From: Deltaproteobacteria bacterium
Lineage (GTDB): Bacteria > Desulfobacterota > Syntrophia > Syntrophales > Smithellaceae
Length of the DNA: 6,565 nucleotides
Assembly: GCA_019136325.1 (NCBI GenBank)
Contig: JAGVUJ010000284.1
Span: forward strand, 1 to 6,565
Direction of reading: 5' to 3'
The translations under genes were made by a program, and so were the position numbers. Position 1 is the stretch's first letter, and the number at the start of each line of letters is the position of its first letter. Positions 5,145-6,565 of this stretch are shown in pieces. Under the pieces are notes generated by a model. That model made no database searches and was not told the DNA's origin. It was given only the letters and a program-made list of their open reading frames with translations.

Positions 5145-6067
5145 TCGCCCGGGCGGTTGCGTTGGCCAAGGTCATCGACGCGGAAGTATGCGCGTTGATT
5201 TTCGGTTATGAGATAGATGAATGGATTATGGAGTACACGGCCCATGGCGCCGATAGAATTCTGGCGATCGATGATCCGGAGTTGCAAAGTTACAGCACGG
5301 AACGATATCTGGCCATCATTGAACGATTGGCCGGAGAAAGAGATCCTGAAATTATTCTGATCGGCGCAACGGATTTCGGACGTGAATTTGCGCCCCGGCT
5401 GGCCAAACGACTGAAAACGGGATTATCTGCTGACTGCGTCGGGCTGGATATCACCGATGACGGACTGTTGCTGCAGATCGCGCCTTCTTTCGGGGGCAAT
5501 ATGCTGGCGGAAATTGTCACGGAGCGCCATCGTCCGCAGATGGCTACGGTTCGTCCGGGCACCTTTAAGGAAATTCCTCACGATCATCAGCGGAAAGCCG
5601 TGGTTGAACGTTTACCCTTGATGAAAAATCTACCGAAACCCCGCGTTCGTCTCATCGAGTATGAACGTTCCGTGGAAAAAGAACATACGATTGAAAATGC
5701 TTCCGTGATTGTTTGCGGCGGCCGCGGCATGGGCAACAAGGAAAAATTTAGAAAACTTCAGGAACTGGCAAGACTTTTAGGCGGCGATGTCGGCGCCACC
5801 CGTCCGGTGGTTTACGCGGGATGGGCGGATCACGACGTGCTGGTGGGTCAGGCCGGAAAGCATATCAAGCCGAAACTCCTGTTTTCCTTTGGCATCAGCG
5901 GCGCCATTCAGCACACCGCAGGCCTTGGCGAGGCAAATTTCATCATTGCGATCAATAAAAATCCGCAGGCAACCATGCTGAAAATGGCCGATGTCGCTAT
6001 CGTTGGCGATGCCAGTGATGTCCTCAATCATTTAATCAGAGAACTCAAAAAACGAATCAGAGAATGA
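5141..6067 (+). CDS. etfA: Electron transfer flavoprotein subunit alpha (5' end unresolved)
   Basis: EtfA binds the transferring FAD and passes electrons between acyl-CoA dehydrogenase and the wider chain. From TTG 5141 (overlapping the etfB TGA by four bases, no ribosome-binding site) there are 308 residues. Domain I includes ALIFG (18-22), PEIILIGATDFGREFAPRLA (69-88), KTGLSADC (92-99), APSFGGN (114-120) and RPQMATVRPG (131-140). Domain II is the conserved FAD-binding region: VIVCGGRGMG (189-198), GATRPVVYAGW (218-228, tyrosine where aspartate is usual), VGQAGKHIKP (235-244), GISGAIQHTAG (251-261) and AINKNP (270-275). Typical EtfA proteins carry about 20-30 residues before the motif LIARA. 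In-frame codons upstream do encode an EtfA-like stretch (GVFGQVSKKN...HTLQ, about 5096-5140), but no ATG, GTG or TTG precedes them back to a TGA at 4997. The true protein therefore probably starts by an unusual route, or the sequence has an indel. Function is certain; the start is not. Confidence 0.92.
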   Translation: MIARAVALAKVIDAEVCALIFGYEIDEWIMEYTAHGADRILAIDDPELQSYSTERYLAIIERLAGERDPEIILIGATDFGREFAPRLAKRLKTGLSADCVGLDITDDGLLLQIAPSFGGNMLAEIVTERHRPQMATVRPGTFKEIPHDHQRKAVVERLPLMKNLPKPRVRLIEYERSVEKEHTIENASVIVCGGRGMGNKEKFRKLQELARLLGGDVGATRPVVYAGWADHDVLVGQAGKHIKPKLLFSFGISGAIQHTAGLGEANFIIAINKNPQATMLKMADVAIVGDASDVLNHLIRELKKRIRE

Positions 6068-6121
6068 TTCTTCCAGAAACAGCGTGGGATCGTAACGCTT
6101 CAAGTTAAATTATTAAAAAGA

Positions 6122-6137
6122 CGGATATTTTTATCTG
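6122..6137. terminator. Weak bidirectional intrinsic terminator between convergent genes
   Basis: CGGATA (6122-6127) pairs with TATCTG (6132-6137, one G-U pair) around a TTTT loop. On the plus strand the hairpin is followed by a T-rich tract (ATTTATTTTT); on the minus strand by TCTTTTT. It lies 54 bases after the etfA stop and just after the stop of the convergent iron-sulfur protein, the right place for both. The six-pair stem is weak. Confidence 0.4.
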
Positions 6138-6139
6138 AT

Positions 6140-6565
6140 TTATTTTTGCAGCGATTTCGGTATTTCGGATTCGCAGGGAACGCCGGTTGAGCAAAGGCCG
6201 CAGCCATAAATAAAGATGTGATAATTATTATTGCAGTGTAAAAGAGATTTAGCGACCCTTTGATAGCAGGCTTCTTTATCATGGGTGTTTTCTGCCGTTA
6301 TCGCATTCACGGGACAGCGCTTTGCACACTGCATGCATTTTTTCCCTTGATATTGCAGACAATAAGCATGAATATCATCAGGTCGTTGCCGGTTTGGCGT
6401 AAGCTTTAAATTGACAACAAAACTGCCTGTTCTGTGGGCACATCCTTTTTCGGTAATCAGAAAATCATGCATGCCAAAGGTGCCCAGCCCGGCGGCATAA
6501 GCCATATGCCGGTGAGACCAGGGAGAAGCCCAGCCTGTTTTGGGATAGCGCTTTTTGTTAAACAT
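6140..6565 (-). CDS. Iron-sulfur protein related to epoxyqueuosine reductase (QueG-like), 5' end outside window
   Basis: The last 141 residues of a protein whose start lies beyond the right edge; the ATG at 6565 is probably internal because homologous proteins have a substantial N-terminal domain before this point. MAYAAGLGTFG followed by FLITEKGCAHRTGSFV (21-31, 35-50) matches the hinge region found in QueG-like proteins. A ferredoxin-like part follows with CMQCAKRCP (77-85) and further cysteines at 69, 100, 111, 122, 125 and 131 (YGCGLCSTGVPC). The cysteine count suits two 4Fe-4S clusters, but the second group (CX2CX5C) differs from the CX2CX2-3CP of true QueG. It is therefore more likely a QueG-related anaerobic 4Fe-4S protein of unknown reaction than the queuosine enzyme itself. 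Base composition looks more AT-rich than the left part of the window. It converges on etfA and is probably not functionally tied to it. Confidence 0.8.
   Translation of the reverse strand: MFNKKRYPKTGWASPWSHRHMAYAAGLGTFGMHDFLITEKGCAHRTGSFVVNLKLTPNRQRPDDIHAYCLQYQGKKCMQCAKRCPVNAITAENTHDKEACYQRVAKSLLHCNNNYHIFIYGCGLCSTGVPCESEIPKSLQK

Noticed and set aside
1..6565. CRISPR arrays, tRNA genes, insertion sequences or prophage genes
   Set aside because: No regularly spaced repeats, cloverleaf-like sequence, transposase, integrase or phage protein was seen on either strand.

Overview
The window looks like part of a bacterial chromosome of roughly 50% GC. It carries two gene blocks that diverge from a shared upstream region near position 3200. 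The best guess for the host is an anaerobic, Desulfobacterota/Syntrophus-like bacterium. That guess rests on three things: an acyl-CoA dehydrogenase with its electron-transfer flavoprotein in one operon, the style of the Nudix and EtfB sequences, and a 4Fe-4S protein next door. It is inference only; no marker gene is present.

Left block (minus strand, read right to left): a CapA-family metallophosphatase (3147..1795); a gene-poor gap of about 200 bases with dyad symmetry and a strong but apparently unused ribosome-binding sequence (1592-1794); a YbaK-type deacylase (1591..1106); a thioredoxin 2 with two zinc ribbons instead of one (1055..498); and a Nudix hydrolase of the ADP-ribose pyrophosphatase type that runs off the left edge and seems to change frame near position 395. 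The last three lie close together and probably form a housekeeping/stress operon. The promoters predicted for capA-like and ybaK both lie so close to the start codon that the mRNAs would be leaderless or nearly so.

Right block (plus strand): acyl-CoA dehydrogenase (3286-4437, TTG start with a good ribosome-binding site), etfB (4440-5144) and etfA (about 5141-6067). The three genes are separated by 2 bases or overlap by 4. The dehydrogenase oxidises an acyl-CoA (or reduces an enoyl-CoA) and exchanges electrons with the EtfAB heterodimer. The etfA 5' end is anomalous: recognisable EtfA sequence is encoded upstream of the first possible start codon, inside the end of etfB.

Right edge: a weak bidirectional terminator (6122-6137) separates etfA from a convergent, 5'-truncated iron-sulfur protein related to epoxyqueuosine reductase (6565..6140).

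I found no mobile element, CRISPR array, tRNA or rRNA. No clear new defence or metabolic system is visible. The most interesting points are the etfB/etfA junction, the structured 1640-1780 gap, the leaderless promoter geometry and the doubled zinc ribbon.
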